In this document: piece after piece, positions 47,381 through 55,993 of the stretch
Layout: every line of letters begins with the position of its first letter
Position numbering within the stretch: position 1 is the stretch's first letter
Assembly (NCBI RefSeq): GCF_014334095.1
Contig: NZ_CP060495.1
Location: forward strand, 1,573,001-1,637,000
Direction: 5' to 3'
DNA from: Novosphingopyxis iocasae
Lineage (GTDB): Bacteria > Pseudomonadota > Alphaproteobacteria > Sphingomonadales > Sphingomonadaceae
DNA: 64,000 bases
The notes under the pieces: model-generated
Seen by the model: the letters and a program-made list of their open reading frames with translations, nothing else
Told to the model about the DNA's origin: nothing
The model's database searches: none
Translations under genes and position numbers: made by a program

Positions 47381-47899
47381 ATGACCGACGAACCCCAATC
47401 CGCTGCCGCCGAACCGCTCTGGGGTGAGGCTGAGGGGCTGACCGCGGTGGAGCCGAATTATCGCTGGGTGATGACCATCAACGCGGGCATTCTCGGTCTC
47501 ATACTGCTCGTCGGCGTGGCCGTCGCGGATTTCGTGCTGGCCGAAAAACTCGGTTGGCAGCAGGGCAGCCTGCTCGGCCCGCTGGCGCTGATTATCCTCT
47601 ATCTCGTCTTTGCCATTCCCGGGCGGCGCTGGCTGCGGCTGGGCTATGATCTGAGCGAGGACCGGCTGCGCGTGGCGCGCGGTTATCTGTGGCGCCGCGA
47701 TACGATCGTACCGTTCGGACGCATCCAGCATATCGATGTCGATCAGGGTCTGATCGATCGCGGCTTCGATCTGGCGACGCTGATCGTCCACACCGCAGGC
47801 ACGCATAACAGCACGGTAAGCCTGCCAGGCCTCGACGAAACCCGCGCCGCCGAAATGCGCGAGGCGATCCGCGCGCATATCAAGCGCGAGACGCTGTGA
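47381..47899 (+). CDS. ydbS: PH-domain membrane protein, YdbS type
   Basis: A 172-residue membrane protein with two hydrophobic helices (about residues 31-52 and 62-84), followed by a bacterial PH-like (bPH2/DUF304) domain with the characteristic W-R-R-D-T-I-V-P-F-G-R-I-Q-H-I-D-V-D-Q-G. The ATG at 47381 lies within an open frame extending upstream through the palindromic repeat, and gives the family length. Its stop overlaps the start of the next, longer PH protein by four bases (YdbS-YdbT arrangement). These pairs are conserved in bacteria, but their function is unknown; some homologues protect against bacteriocins or envelope stress. Confidence 0.85.
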   Translation: MTDEPQSAAAEPLWGEAEGLTAVEPNYRWVMTINAGILGLILLVGVAVADFVLAEKLGWQQGSLLGPLALIILYLVFAIPGRRWLRLGYDLSEDRLRVARGYLWRRDTIVPFGRIQHIDVDQGLIDRGFDLATLIVHTAGTHNSTVSLPGLDETRAAEMREAIRAHIKRETL

Positions 47900-49470
47900 A
47901 CGAGGCCGCGGCCCCGCCCCGCCCCTGGGGCGAAGAGCGTCCTGTGGGAAGGGATGCGGTGGTGGCCGCGGCAGCCGGAGAGCCGCAGCGCACGCATCCG
48001 CTCTCGATCGTCACCGGTTTCATCGCCGCCTTGCCGCAGGCGCTGTACGCCATTCCGGCCTTGCTGGTGGGCGGCGGAAAGGCGCTGCCTTTCCTGATCT
48101 TCATCATCCCCACAATCATCGCCTTGTCAGGTTTCGCGCGCTGGCTGACCTGGCGCCATTTCACCTATCGCATCGGCGAAGAGGAAATCCGGATCGATCA
48201 AGGCGTGGTCAGCCGCCAGAGCCGGTCCGTGCCGTTCGAGCGCATTCAGGATGTGGGGCTGGAACAGAAGCTTTTGCCCCGGCTGCTCGGCCTTGCCGCG
48301 GTCAAGATCGAGACCGGCGGCGGCAAGGGCGAGGATGCCGAACTGAGCTATCTGAAGCTGGCCGATGCCGAGGCGCTGCGCGACCTGATCCGCGATCGCA
48401 AGCACGGGGTCATTTCTGAAACGGACACTGCGGTGAAGGCCGCCGTCGAAGACGAAGCGCCGCCGCTCTTCGCGATGGATACGCGCCGCCTCATCATCGC
48501 TGGATTGTTCAATTTTTCGCTCGTCGTGATCGGCCTGACCTTTGCGTTTCTGACGCAGATTCAGGATTTTCTGCCCTTCGATCTGTACGATACGGAATTC
48601 TGGATGGGTGTCGCGGGCCGGGTGCATATCGAGGAAATCCGTACCATTGGCCTCGCCGCGCAAATCATGGCCGCCTTAGGCGGTGTTCTGATCCTGATCG
48701 CTGTCGGCATCTTGAGCGGTATCATACGCACGGTGCTGCGCGATTACGGGTTCCGGCTCAGCCGCGTGCCTGCGGGCTTCCGCCGCCAGCGCGGGCTTCT
48801 GACGCTCACCGATGTGGTACTGCCGCGTCACCGCGTTCAAGCGGCGCTGATCCTGAGCGGGCCGATCCGCCGCCATTTCGGTTGGCGCGAGTTGAAGTTT
48901 CAAAGCTTGGCGCAGGACAGCAAGGCGGGGAGCGACCACAGCGTCGCCCCCCTCGCCCACCCAGCCGAGCTAGAACCTATCTTGGCAGAAGCGGGGCTGG
49001 AAAACGCCGCCGACGCCGCCCGTTTTCACCGCGCAAAGCTCGGCCCGTTCCTGCTGAACTGGTCCATCCTGGCGCTCCTGATCGGGGGCGGGGCTACGGC
49101 GCTGCTGTTCATCGCACCGCTCGCCGCGCCAGTCGCCTATGCCATTGCGGGGTGGTTCCTGCTGCTCGCCTGGCTGCGCTGGCGCTATCATCGGCACGCG
49201 CTCGTCGGCGGCCAGCTTTATGTGCAGACCGGCTGGTGGCGCCAGCGCCTGACTCTGCTGCCTATGGTCAAGACGCAGAGCATCGATCTGGTGCGCAGCC
49301 CCGCGGATCGCCTGTTCGGCACGGCAGGGCTGGTCTTCGGCGTGGCCGGAGGATCGGCCAGCTTCCCGCTTCACCTGCGCGCGCTGCCCCTCGCCGACGC
49401 CGCAGCGCTGCGCGAGACGATCATGGCCGCGGTAACGCGCGTCGATTTTTCCGAAGTGAACGAGGCGTAA
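47896..49470 (+). CDS. ydbT: PH-domain membrane protein, YdbT type
   Basis: A 524-residue protein with three bPH2/DUF304 modules alternating with hydrophobic helix pairs. The modules are at about residues 85-165 (Q-G-V-V-S-R-Q-S-R-S-V-P-F-E-R-I-Q-D-V), 275-350 (R-Q-R-G-L-L-T-L-T-D-V-V-L-P-R-H-R-V-Q) and 435-515 (V-Q-T-G-W-W-R-Q-R-L-T-L-L-P-M-V-K-T-Q-S). Each preserves the basic residue followed by R/K-x-Q. The helix pairs lie near 35-75, 195-220 with 255-285, and 385-425. It starts four bases inside ydbS, so the pair is one translational unit. Role unknown; presumably membrane homeostasis. Confidence 0.87.
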   Translation: MNEAAAPPRPWGEERPVGRDAVVAAAAGEPQRTHPLSIVTGFIAALPQALYAIPALLVGGGKALPFLIFIIPTIIALSGFARWLTWRHFTYRIGEEEIRIDQGVVSRQSRSVPFERIQDVGLEQKLLPRLLGLAAVKIETGGGKGEDAELSYLKLADAEALRDLIRDRKHGVISETDTAVKAAVEDEAPPLFAMDTRRLIIAGLFNFSLVVIGLTFAFLTQIQDFLPFDLYDTEFWMGVAGRVHIEEIRTIGLAAQIMAALGGVLILIAVGILSGIIRTVLRDYGFRLSRVPAGFRRQRGLLTLTDVVLPRHRVQAALILSGPIRRHFGWRELKFQSLAQDSKAGSDHSVAPLAHPAELEPILAEAGLENAADAARFHRAKLGPFLLNWSILALLIGGGATALLFIAPLAAPVAYAIAGWFLLLAWLRWRYHRHALVGGQLYVQTGWWRQRLTLLPMVKTQSIDLVRSPADRLFGTAGLVFGVAGGSASFPLHLRALPLADAAALRETIMAAVTRVDFSEVNEA

Positions 49471-49510
49471 CGCCCCGCCCACCCATCGATCCGCAAGCGC
49501 TTAATATAAG

Positions 49511-49595
49511 ACCGTAGCCCTGAGCCGGTCGAAGGGCGCTTCTCCGTGTTGCGCTGCATCCGATAGACGCCCTTCGACAAGCTCAGGGCTTACGG
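49511..49595. repeat. extragenic palindrome, CTTCGACAGGCTCAG family (copy 4)
   Basis: Arms ACCGTAGCCCTGAGCCGGTC (49511-49530, then GAAGGGCG) and GCCCTTCGACAAGCTCAGGG (49569-49588, then CTTACGG) flank about 30 bases. The left arm has one change (GCCGG for GCCTG) from the consensus. It lies between ydbT and the DUF885 gene, both on the plus strand. Confidence 0.8.
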
Positions 49596-49680
49596 TTTTC
49601 ATCAGCATGCATTTCCAGATGCTGGCCATTCTCGAGGCTGCATCCTAGCATCCAACAAAAGACCAACAGGGAGACCCTTC

Positions 49681-51471
49681 ATGCGCCCCGCTTTCGCATC
49701 GCTCGCCGCCATTGCGCTCGCCACCCTTTCGCCGTCCGTCGCCGCCCTTGCCGCTCCGCCAGCGCCGGAATCGCAGCCCAATCAGGATGCGGCGATCCTG
49801 CATGATGTGATGGACGAATTCTGGGCCTATGTGCTGGAGCGCAACCCAACGCTCGCCAGCTCGGTCGGCGTGGACGATTATGCCGGACAGGTCAGCGATT
49901 ATTCGCTCGCCGAGATGGACCGGGAGGCAGCGCAAGCGAGCGCGTTTCTGAAGCGGCTCGATATGGTCCACCCCGATCGCCTGAATGAGGAAGATCGGGT
50001 GAACTACGCCATCCTTCAACGCATGCTGCGCGAGCAAGTGGAGGCCAATGCGTTCGGCCAGCGCACGGTGAACTTCACCAGCTATTCCAGCTGGCACCAG
50101 AATTTCGCCTCGCTTGCCAGCAATTCGCCCTTCGATACCAAAGCGGATTATCGCAGCTATATCGATCGCCTCGCCAAATTCCCGCAGATCAACGATCAGT
50201 CGATCGCGGTGGCGGATCAGGCGATCGCGGGCGGCTACACCCAGCCCTGCGTCACCCTGGTCGGTTATGAAGGCACGATCACGGGGCTCATCACCGAAGA
50301 CCCCACGGAAAGCCGTTTCTACGAACCCTTCACCCGCCCGCGCCCGGCCACGATTACCGAGGCCGATTATGAGGCGCTGAAGCGTGAGGCGGCACAGGTG
50401 ATCCAGCAGGAGGTGTTCCCAGCGCTCATCAAGGAGCGCGACTGGTACACGGAAAATTACGCCCCCAAATGCGCGCGCGATCCGGGCGTCTCCTCCCAGC
50501 CGGGCGGCGCGGACTATTACGCCTTCCGCATCCGCCAGATGACGACGACGGACATGACCGCGGACGAAATCCATCAGCTCGGCCTTAGCGAAGTCGCACG
50601 CATCCGGGCCGAGATGGAGAAGGTCGCGGCAAAGGCGGGCTATGACAGCCGCGAGGCGTTTATCGAGCATCTGCGCACCGATCCGTCTTATTATGCGAAG
50701 ACGCCGGAAGAGCTGCTCGCCAAAAGCGCGCTGCAGGCGAAGAGCAATGACGGCAAGCTGCCCGGCCTGTTCGGCCGCCTGCCCCGCCTGCCCTACGGCC
50801 TGAAGGCGATCCCCGCCGAAACCGCGGAGGGCACCACCACCGCCTACTACGGCCCCGGATCGCCGGAAATCGGCGTGGCGGGCACCTATTTCGTGAACAC
50901 GTCGAAGCTCGACCAGCGGCCCTTCTGGGAAATCCCGGCGCTGACATCGCATGAGGCGGTGCCCGGCCACCATTTGCAGATCGCACTGCAGCAGGAGCTG
51001 GAGATGCCGGAGTTTCGCAAGCAGCTCGCCTTCTTCACCGCCTTCGTGGAAGGCTGGGGGCTCTATTCGGAACGGCTCGGTATCGAGATGGGCATCTACG
51101 ACACGCCGGAAAAGGATATGGGACGGCTGAGTTACGAAATGTGGCGCGCCTGCCGCCTCGTCGTCGACACCGGCATCCATTCCAAGGGGTGGTCCAAGGA
51201 GAAGGCCGTGGCCTTCATGACCGAGAACAGCGCGCTCAGCGCGGCGAATATCGATGCCGAGGTGAACCGCTATATCTCATGGCCGGGCCAGGCCCTCGCC
51301 TACAAGATCGGCGAACTGAAGATTCGCGAACTGCGCAAGCGGGCAGAGGACAAGCTGGGCGAAAATTTCGACATCCGCGGCTTCCACGATGTCGTGCTCG
51401 GCCAGGGCGCGGTGCCGCTGGATCTGCTCGAACGGCGCGTCGATGCATGGATTGCGGAAAAGGCGGGCTGA
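49681..51471 (+). CDS. secreted DUF885 family protein, probable metallopeptidase
   Basis: A 596-residue protein with a signal peptide (about residues 1-24, ending A-A-L-A-A). It belongs to the DUF885 family, predicted to be zinc peptidases. The likely metal motif is S-H-E-A-V-P-G-H-H, with H424, E425 and H430/H431. Other conserved stretches are Y-Y-G-P-G-S near 395, F-V-E-G-W-G-L-Y-S-E near 457 and Y-I-S-W-P-G-Q-A near 530. GGGAGACCC precedes the ATG. The protein is predicted to be periplasmic, acting on peptides of unknown nature. It is convergent with a small four-cysteine protein. Confidence 0.86.
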   Translation: MRPAFASLAAIALATLSPSVAALAAPPAPESQPNQDAAILHDVMDEFWAYVLERNPTLASSVGVDDYAGQVSDYSLAEMDREAAQASAFLKRLDMVHPDRLNEEDRVNYAILQRMLREQVEANAFGQRTVNFTSYSSWHQNFASLASNSPFDTKADYRSYIDRLAKFPQINDQSIAVADQAIAGGYTQPCVTLVGYEGTITGLITEDPTESRFYEPFTRPRPATITEADYEALKREAAQVIQQEVFPALIKERDWYTENYAPKCARDPGVSSQPGGADYYAFRIRQMTTTDMTADEIHQLGLSEVARIRAEMEKVAAKAGYDSREAFIEHLRTDPSYYAKTPEELLAKSALQAKSNDGKLPGLFGRLPRLPYGLKAIPAETAEGTTTAYYGPGSPEIGVAGTYFVNTSKLDQRPFWEIPALTSHEAVPGHHLQIALQQELEMPEFRKQLAFFTAFVEGWGLYSERLGIEMGIYDTPEKDMGRLSYEMWRACRLVVDTGIHSKGWSKEKAVAFMTENSALSAANIDAEVNRYISWPGQALAYKIGELKIRELRKRAEDKLGENFDIRGFHDVVLGQGAVPLDLLERRVDAWIAEKAG

Positions 51472-51493
51472 GCGGCCCGCCTTTCAACCAACA

Positions 51494-51584
51494 CCCGTTC
51501 GCACTGAGCCTGTCGAAGTGCCGTTCTCACCTGGAGCGGAGCCCAGTGAGAAGAACAGGGCTTCGACAAGCTCAGCCCGAACGG
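51494..51584. repeat. extragenic palindrome, CTTCGACAGGCTCAG family (copy 5)
   Basis: Arms CCGTTCGCACTGAGCCTGTC (51494-51513, then GAAGTGCCG) and GGGCTTCGACAAGCTCAGCC (51558-51577, then CGAACGG) flank about 35 bases. It lies between the convergent DUF885 gene and the four-cysteine protein gene. Outer arms CCGTTCG/CGAACGG are as in copy 1. Confidence 0.85.
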
Positions 51585-51604
51585 ATTTTAGTTAAATCTA
51601 AGGC

Positions 51605-52210
51605 TCAGCTCTGCGGTTCGGGCAGCGGCGTGGTTGCCACCGGATCGGCCTCGCTCTCGGGCACATCGTCCGCAGGCGTTTCGCCGGCAGCCGCTGCGGC
51701 CTGCGCCTTTTCACGCGCATCGCGGCGGGCCAGCTCTTCCTGCACCAGACGTTCGGTCTCGGCCGCTTCCTCGTCGATCCGCGCAAGGCGCTTTGCCCGC
51801 TCTTCCTGCACCAGCAGACCGGCCTGCATCTCGGCGCCGCCATTGCGCTCGGCATAAGCGCGCTGGATCAGCTGCTGCGTACAGCCGGTGACGCCACCCG
51901 GCCCCGTGGGCGTGCAGCTGCCGATGCCGCCCTGGCCGATCGTCTCGAGCGAACGCACCCGCTCGCTCCACGATTCATTCTCCGGGCTGTCGCTGGAGCG
52001 CAGCCCTTTGGGGATGCGATAGCGTTCGCTCTCGTCGAAGCGCTTGCAGACCACGATTTCGTCGGCGGTGCTGGGCGGGCAGGCATCGTCACCGTAAATG
52101 GCAAGCACCTGCACACGGTCTCCCGCATTGTCCTGAGCAGCGGCGGGGGTTGCGGCGGCAAGGGCGAAACCGCCGGCGGCCAGAGCGAAAGAGAGTTTTG
52201 CGAAGGTCAT
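51605..52210 (-). CDS. secreted four-cysteine protein, conserved hypothetical
   Basis: A protein of about 201 residues with a signal peptide (A-L-A-A-A-T-P-A-A-A-Q near residue 25), a compact globular region, then a charged Ala/Glu/Arg coiled coil (about residues 120-175) and an acidic proline-rich tail. Four cysteines occur in the globular part, as D-A-C-P-P then E-I-V-V-C-K-R, and S-C-T-P then G-C-T-Q-Q, which fits two disulfides in the periplasm. I recognise no family with a known role. The nearest upstream genes are coq7-like and dsbB. Of three clustered ATGs (52222, 52216, 52210) the last has GAGGA at good distance. Confidence 0.7.
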   Translation of the reverse strand: MTFAKLSFALAAGGFALAAATPAAAQDNAGDRVQVLAIYGDDACPPSTADEIVVCKRFDESERYRIPKGLRSSDSPENESWSERVRSLETIGQGGIGSCTPTGPGGVTGCTQQLIQRAYAERNGGAEMQAGLLVQEERAKRLARIDEEAAETERLVQEELARRDAREKAQAAAAAGETPADDVPESEADPVATTPLPEPQS

Positions 52211-52246
52211 GTCCATCCTCATCCCAGCGGCCGCGTGAACGCTGCC

Positions 52247-52771
52247 TTAAATTCGTTTCGAAACCGCAATCGCCACGCGGCAACCCAGCCGGATCAATCC
52301 GCTCATCAACGGATAGCCCGGGGCGTCCTCCGCACCGGAGGCAAGCGCCGTGTCGCGATGTTCCAGCTCCTCTTCCCTGAAATCCGCGATCATGGCCGAT
52401 AGTTCCGGGTCGCTATCGCCCAGCTCTTCCAGCTGCTCGCTATAATGCCGGTCGATCTCGGTCTCGACCGCGGCGGTGCAGGCCATCGCCGCCTGGGGGG
52501 AGATGGCGGCGGTCACCGCGCCCAGCGCAAAGCCTGCGCGGTCCCAGAACGGGCGCAGCGCCGTCGGGCGAACCCCGCGCTCTATCATCAGCCGGTCGAA
52601 CTCGCTGCAATGCCGTTCCTCCTGCGCCGCCATATGCGCGATGGAGCGGGCCGCGGGCGAGCGATCGCCCATGACTGCCAGCTGACCGGCATAGATGCGC
52701 GTGGCCCCGAATTCGCCCGCCTGATCCACGCGGATCATGCTCTCGATCGATGCTTTTCGCGGCTGGCTCAT
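52247..52771 (-). CDS. COQ7-family demethoxyubiquinone hydroxylase
   Basis: A 174-residue diiron-carboxylate protein of the COQ7/Clk-1 type, which hydroxylates 3-demethoxyubiquinone in ubiquinone biosynthesis. The ligand-bearing repeats are readable: G-E-F-G-A-T-R-I-Y-A-G, Q-E-E-R-H-C-S-E-F, E-T-E-I-D-R-H-Y and E-E-L-E-H-R-D-T-A. It shares a four-base ATGA overlap with the upstream dsbB gene, linking quinone synthesis with the quinone-dependent disulfide oxidase. Together with ubiE, ubiB and ubiG in this window it covers several later pathway steps. Confidence 0.92.
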   Translation of the reverse strand: MSQPRKASIESMIRVDQAGEFGATRIYAGQLAVMGDRSPAARSIAHMAAQEERHCSEFDRLMIERGVRPTALRPFWDRAGFALGAVTAAISPQAAMACTAAVETEIDRHYSEQLEELGDSDPELSAMIADFREEELEHRDTALASGAEDAPGYPLMSGLIRLGCRVAIAVSKRI

Positions 52772-53256
52772 GCGGGCCTCCTGCTGGCGTAAAAGAAGAT
52801 GGCGGCAGCGCCGACCACCGAAATGAGGAAATTATATCCGGCCAGAGAGATGCCGAACAGCGACCATTGCACCTGATCGCAGCGCACGATGGGCGCCTTC
52901 ATGATCGCGTCCAGAAAATCGCCACCGCCGCTCGCCTGAATAGTGGAGGAGCAGCTGGTGATGCCTTCCCACCAGCCATATTCCACCCCGGCATGAAAAC
53001 CGCCGATAAGGCCGGAGATCAGGATGGCGAGGCCTGCCAGGATGACGCAGGCGCGCGCCGCGCCGCCCTTCACCGCGAACGCCAGCAATGCCAGCGCGAG
53101 CGCGGCGAAATGGGGGTAGCGCTGCCACCAACACATTTCGCACGGGTAGAGCCCATATACATATTGGCCGACATAGGCCCCGCCCAGCAGCGCCGCCGGG
53201 ATCAGCAGCGCCAGCCAGCGCGCGGTAAACAGCGCCCGGGTTCGCCGCGCCGCCAT
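52768..53256 (-). CDS. dsbB: disulfide bond formation protein DsbB
   Basis: A 162-residue inner-membrane protein with four hydrophobic helices that reoxidises DsbA and passes electrons to ubiquinone. The first cysteine pair is C-E-M-C in Y-P-C-E-M-C-W-W-Q-R-Y-P, typical of the family; the second is formed by a cysteine in T-S-C-S-S and one in I-V-R-C-D-Q-V-Q-W. I used the ATG at 53256, immediately after the ctpA stop; the longer open frame adds 33 arginine-rich residues of antisense character. Co-transcription with ctpA and coq7 is likely. Confidence 0.9.
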   Translation of the reverse strand: MAARRTRALFTARWLALLIPAALLGGAYVGQYVYGLYPCEMCWWQRYPHFAALALALLAFAVKGGAARACVILAGLAILISGLIGGFHAGVEYGWWEGITSCSSTIQASGGGDFLDAIMKAPIVRCDQVQWSLFGISLAGYNFLISVVGAAAIFFYASRRPA

Positions 53257-53257
53257 G

Positions 53258-54616
53258 TCAGTTCGTCGCCGCCTTCTTCTTGGCCGGAGCGGTCTTGGCC
53301 GCCGCCGCGCCGAGCTGCCCGTTCTTGCCGAGGCGCCCGATCGTCTCCAGCGCATAATGGAGCTGGAAGTCCTCGATGCCCTGCGCCTTCAGCTCATCCG
53401 CGGTCATGGAGAAGCGCGGATCGTCCTTCTGGTCTTCCTCCAGCGCCTTGTCGTCGGCGGCCAGCTCGTTGATCAGATGGCGGCGCAGATCGGACTCGCG
53501 GATATTGGTGCGCGACGCATAATCAGGATCGCTCAGCTGCGGCACGCGGATATCGGGATCGATCCCGCCCTCCTGCACCGATCGGCCCGACGGCGTATAA
53601 TAGCGAGCGGTGGTAAGCCGAAGCCCCGTATCGTTCGTCAGCGGCACGATGGTCTGCACCGATCCCTTGCCGAAGCTACGCTCGCCCATCACCAGCGCGC
53701 GGTGACGATCCTGAAGCGCGCCCGCCACGATTTCGGACGCCGACGCCGAACCCGCGTCGATCAGCACGATCACCGGCAGGCCGCTCGCGGCATCGCCGGG
53801 CTTGGCGAAGAATTTCAGCGTATCGGCCTGGCGACGGCCGCGCTGGGAGACGATCTCGCCATCGTTCAAGAAGTCGTCGGAGACGTTCACCGCCTCGTCC
53901 AGCAGCCCGCCGGGGTTCGAGCGCAGATCGAGGATATAGCCCAAGGGCTTGTGGCCCAGCTTCTGGTCGATCGCCTTCATCGCCGCGCGCACGTCCGCGC
54001 CCGCGCCGTCGGTGAAGGAGCTGATGGTGATGATGCCGACATCATCCTTCGTTTCCCACTTCACCGGCTCCAGATCGATGATCGCGCGGGTGATGGTAAC
54101 GTCGAACGGCTTGTCGCGGCCCGGGCGGAAGATGGTGAGCGTGATATCCGTGCCCGGCTCGCCGCGCATCTGCTCCACCGCCTCGTCCAGCGTGCCGCCA
54201 TAGATCAGCTTGCCGTTCAGATGGGTGATGAAGTCGCCCGCCTTGATCCCGGCCTTGTCGGCGGGGGTATCGGCGGTCGGCGCGATCACCTTGACCGCAT
54301 CATCCTCCATGGTGACGGTAAGGCCGAGGCCCCCATACTCACCCTCGGTCTGCGTCATGAGGTCCGAATAAGCGCGCTCGTTCAGATAGGAGCTGTGCGG
54401 ATCGAGGCTGGAGAGCATGCCGGAAATGGCGCCCTCGATCAGCTTGTCGTCATCCACATCGTCGACATAAAACGCCTTGATCCGCTGCATGACGCCGATC
54501 AGCTCGCTCATCTCCCGCGCGGACCCGGCGTCGACCTGCGACATGGCGGCGGTGGAGATGGGAAGCAGTGCGGCGGCTCCGGCCAGAGCGAGCGCGCGGA
54601 AAAGACGGGTGTTCAT
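53258..54616 (-). CDS. ctpA: carboxyl-terminal processing peptidase, S41 family
   Basis: A 452-residue periplasmic serine protease with an N-terminal signal (A-L-A-L-A-G-A-A-A-L-L-P-I-S-T-A-A-M), a PDZ domain (about residues 95-175, beginning G-E-Y-G-G-L-G-L-T-V) and the S41 catalytic core. The nucleophile is the serine of G-S-A-S-A-S-E-I-V-A-G-A, and the general-base lysine is in S-F-G-K-G-S-V-Q. A Lys/Ala-rich tail closes the C-terminus. Upstream on the same strand, across a palindromic repeat, is an EnvC-like amidase activator; downstream are dsbB and coq7. Related CtpA proteins trim peptidoglycan enzymes. Confidence 0.94.
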   Translation of the reverse strand: MNTRLFRALALAGAAALLPISTAAMSQVDAGSAREMSELIGVMQRIKAFYVDDVDDDKLIEGAISGMLSSLDPHSSYLNERAYSDLMTQTEGEYGGLGLTVTMEDDAVKVIAPTADTPADKAGIKAGDFITHLNGKLIYGGTLDEAVEQMRGEPGTDITLTIFRPGRDKPFDVTITRAIIDLEPVKWETKDDVGIITISSFTDGAGADVRAAMKAIDQKLGHKPLGYILDLRSNPGGLLDEAVNVSDDFLNDGEIVSQRGRRQADTLKFFAKPGDAASGLPVIVLIDAGSASASEIVAGALQDRHRALVMGERSFGKGSVQTIVPLTNDTGLRLTTARYYTPSGRSVQEGGIDPDIRVPQLSDPDYASRTNIRESDLRRHLINELAADDKALEEDQKDDPRFSMTADELKAQGIEDFQLHYALETIGRLGKNGQLGAAAAKTAPAKKKAATN

Positions 54617-54760
54617 ATCGGTGTGCAGGCCTTCGGGTGATGGGATGCAGGCATGGCACCGCTATAAGGCGATGCGCGCCCGCTTTCCAATCGCATTAAA
54701 CACGCATGACTTTCATGGGCGTGAATAAGGGGCGAAGGCGAGGCCAGTTCGTTCTAGAAA

Positions 54761-54840
54761 CCGTAGCCCTGAGCCTGTCGAAGGGCGCTTTTCGCAAGGG
54801 CGCTGCCGTCGAGAAACGTGCTTCGACAGGCTCAGCACTT
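54761..54840. repeat. extragenic palindrome, CTTCGACAGGCTCAG family (copy 6)
   Basis: Arms CCGTAGCCCTGAGCCTGTCG (54761-54780, then AAGGGCG) and GTGCTTCGACAGGCTCAGCA (54819-54838) flank about 30 bases. It lies between envC and ctpA, which are on the same strand and otherwise look co-transcribed, so it may separate their expression. Confidence 0.85.
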
Positions 54841-54870
54841 GCGAATTTTTGCGACTGTGGAGGGAGGCTT

Positions 54871-55989
54871 TCACAGCATCGCCGCGACGTCCACCGGCTT
54901 GCCCTTGCGGCGCAGCTCCAGCGTCACAGGGCCACCCGCACTGCCGAGCGGTTCACCGGCGCGCACGACCGTGTCCTTGGCAACCGAGAGGCGCCCGAGG
55001 CCGGTGACGAGGCTGGTCCAGCCCGCGCCGTGATCGATAATCACGATATCGCCGAAGCTGCGGTAGCGCCCGGCATAGCGCACGGTGCCCGCCGCCGGGG
55101 CAACCACGGACGCGCCCGGGCTTGCTGCAATGGTGATACCCCGCTGGCGATAGCCCGAGGCGCTTTCCTCTCCGAAACCGTTCACGACCCTGCCCGCCAC
55201 CGGCAAGCGATAGGCGGCTGAGCTTCGTTCGGGACTATCGCCGCGCGGCTTCACCGGCGGTGGCGGCAGATCTTGCAATACGGCCAGCACCTCGCCTGCC
55301 GCCCGGTCGCGTTCCTCGTTCGCCACGATATCGCGCGCCTCTTCACCCAGCGCCAGCGCGCGGGAGCGTTCACGCACCGCACCGCTCTGGAGTGCGGCGA
55401 GCGCGCGGCGTTCCGCCACCTCCGCCTCGGCCAGCGCCTGACGCCGTTCGGTGAGCGCGGCGCGTGCGCCCGCCAGATCGTCCAGTTCGGCGCGTTCGGC
55501 GGCGCGAAGCTTCTCCACCCGGCGGATCGCGGCGCGCGTTTCGGCGGTCCGTGCCTCGATGCGCGGGACGGTGCTGTCCAGAATCGCGCGGACATGAACC
55601 AGATCCTTGGTCGATCCGGGGCGCAGCAATGCAAAGGCAGGCGGCTGGCGCGAAAAGCGTTCCAGAGCGCCGGTCAGCCGCATCAACGGTGCGCGGGCGA
55701 TGGCAAGCGCGCGCTCTTCCTCCGCCAGCCGTCCGCCGATGATGGCAAGCGCCGCGCGGGCTTCTGCGATCCGCGCTTCCTGCGCGGCGATATCGCGCTC
55801 CAGCGCCTTGCGCCGGGCGGCGGTTCCGCGCACGGCGCGCTCCGCTTCCTCGGCCTTCACCCGAAGCGCCTCGCTGCGCTCCTCCGCCGCCGCGGCATCA
55901 TTCTGCGCGTCCGCCACCGTGCGCTGCGCCGCGGGGCCAGCCGCGGCCAGCAGCGGCAGTAGAGCGAGGATGGGAAGGGCTTGGCGCAT
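54871..55989 (-). CDS. envC: EnvC-like murein hydrolase activator with degenerate LytM domain
   Basis: A 372-residue periplasmic protein with a signal peptide (A-L-P-I-L-A-L-L-P-L-L-A-A-A-G-P-A-A), a long coiled coil rich in Ala, Glu and Arg (about residues 22-245) and a C-terminal LytM fold (about 270-372). The metal motif H-x-G-x-D of active M23 peptidases reads Q-R-G-I-T and the H-x-H reads L-E-L, so zinc cannot be bound in the usual way. This matches EnvC-type activators of amidases rather than enzymes. I used the ATG at 55989, which leads straight into the signal peptide. It lies four bases after rlmH. Confidence 0.9.
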   Translation of the reverse strand: MRQALPILALLPLLAAAGPAAQRTVADAQNDAAAAEERSEALRVKAEEAERAVRGTAARRKALERDIAAQEARIAEARAALAIIGGRLAEEERALAIARAPLMRLTGALERFSRQPPAFALLRPGSTKDLVHVRAILDSTVPRIEARTAETRAAIRRVEKLRAAERAELDDLAGARAALTERRQALAEAEVAERRALAALQSGAVRERSRALALGEEARDIVANEERDRAAGEVLAVLQDLPPPPVKPRGDSPERSSAAYRLPVAGRVVNGFGEESASGYRQRGITIAASPGASVVAPAAGTVRYAGRYRSFGDIVIIDHGAGWTSLVTGLGRLSVAKDTVVRAGEPLGSAGGPVTLELRRKGKPVDVAAML

Positions 55990-55993
55990 CGCG

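Noticed and set aside
54871-55989. EnvC-like protein as an active zinc endopeptidase
   Set aside because: The H-x-G-x-D and H-x-H positions are replaced (R-G-I-T and L-E-L), so it cannot bind zinc as active M23 enzymes do.
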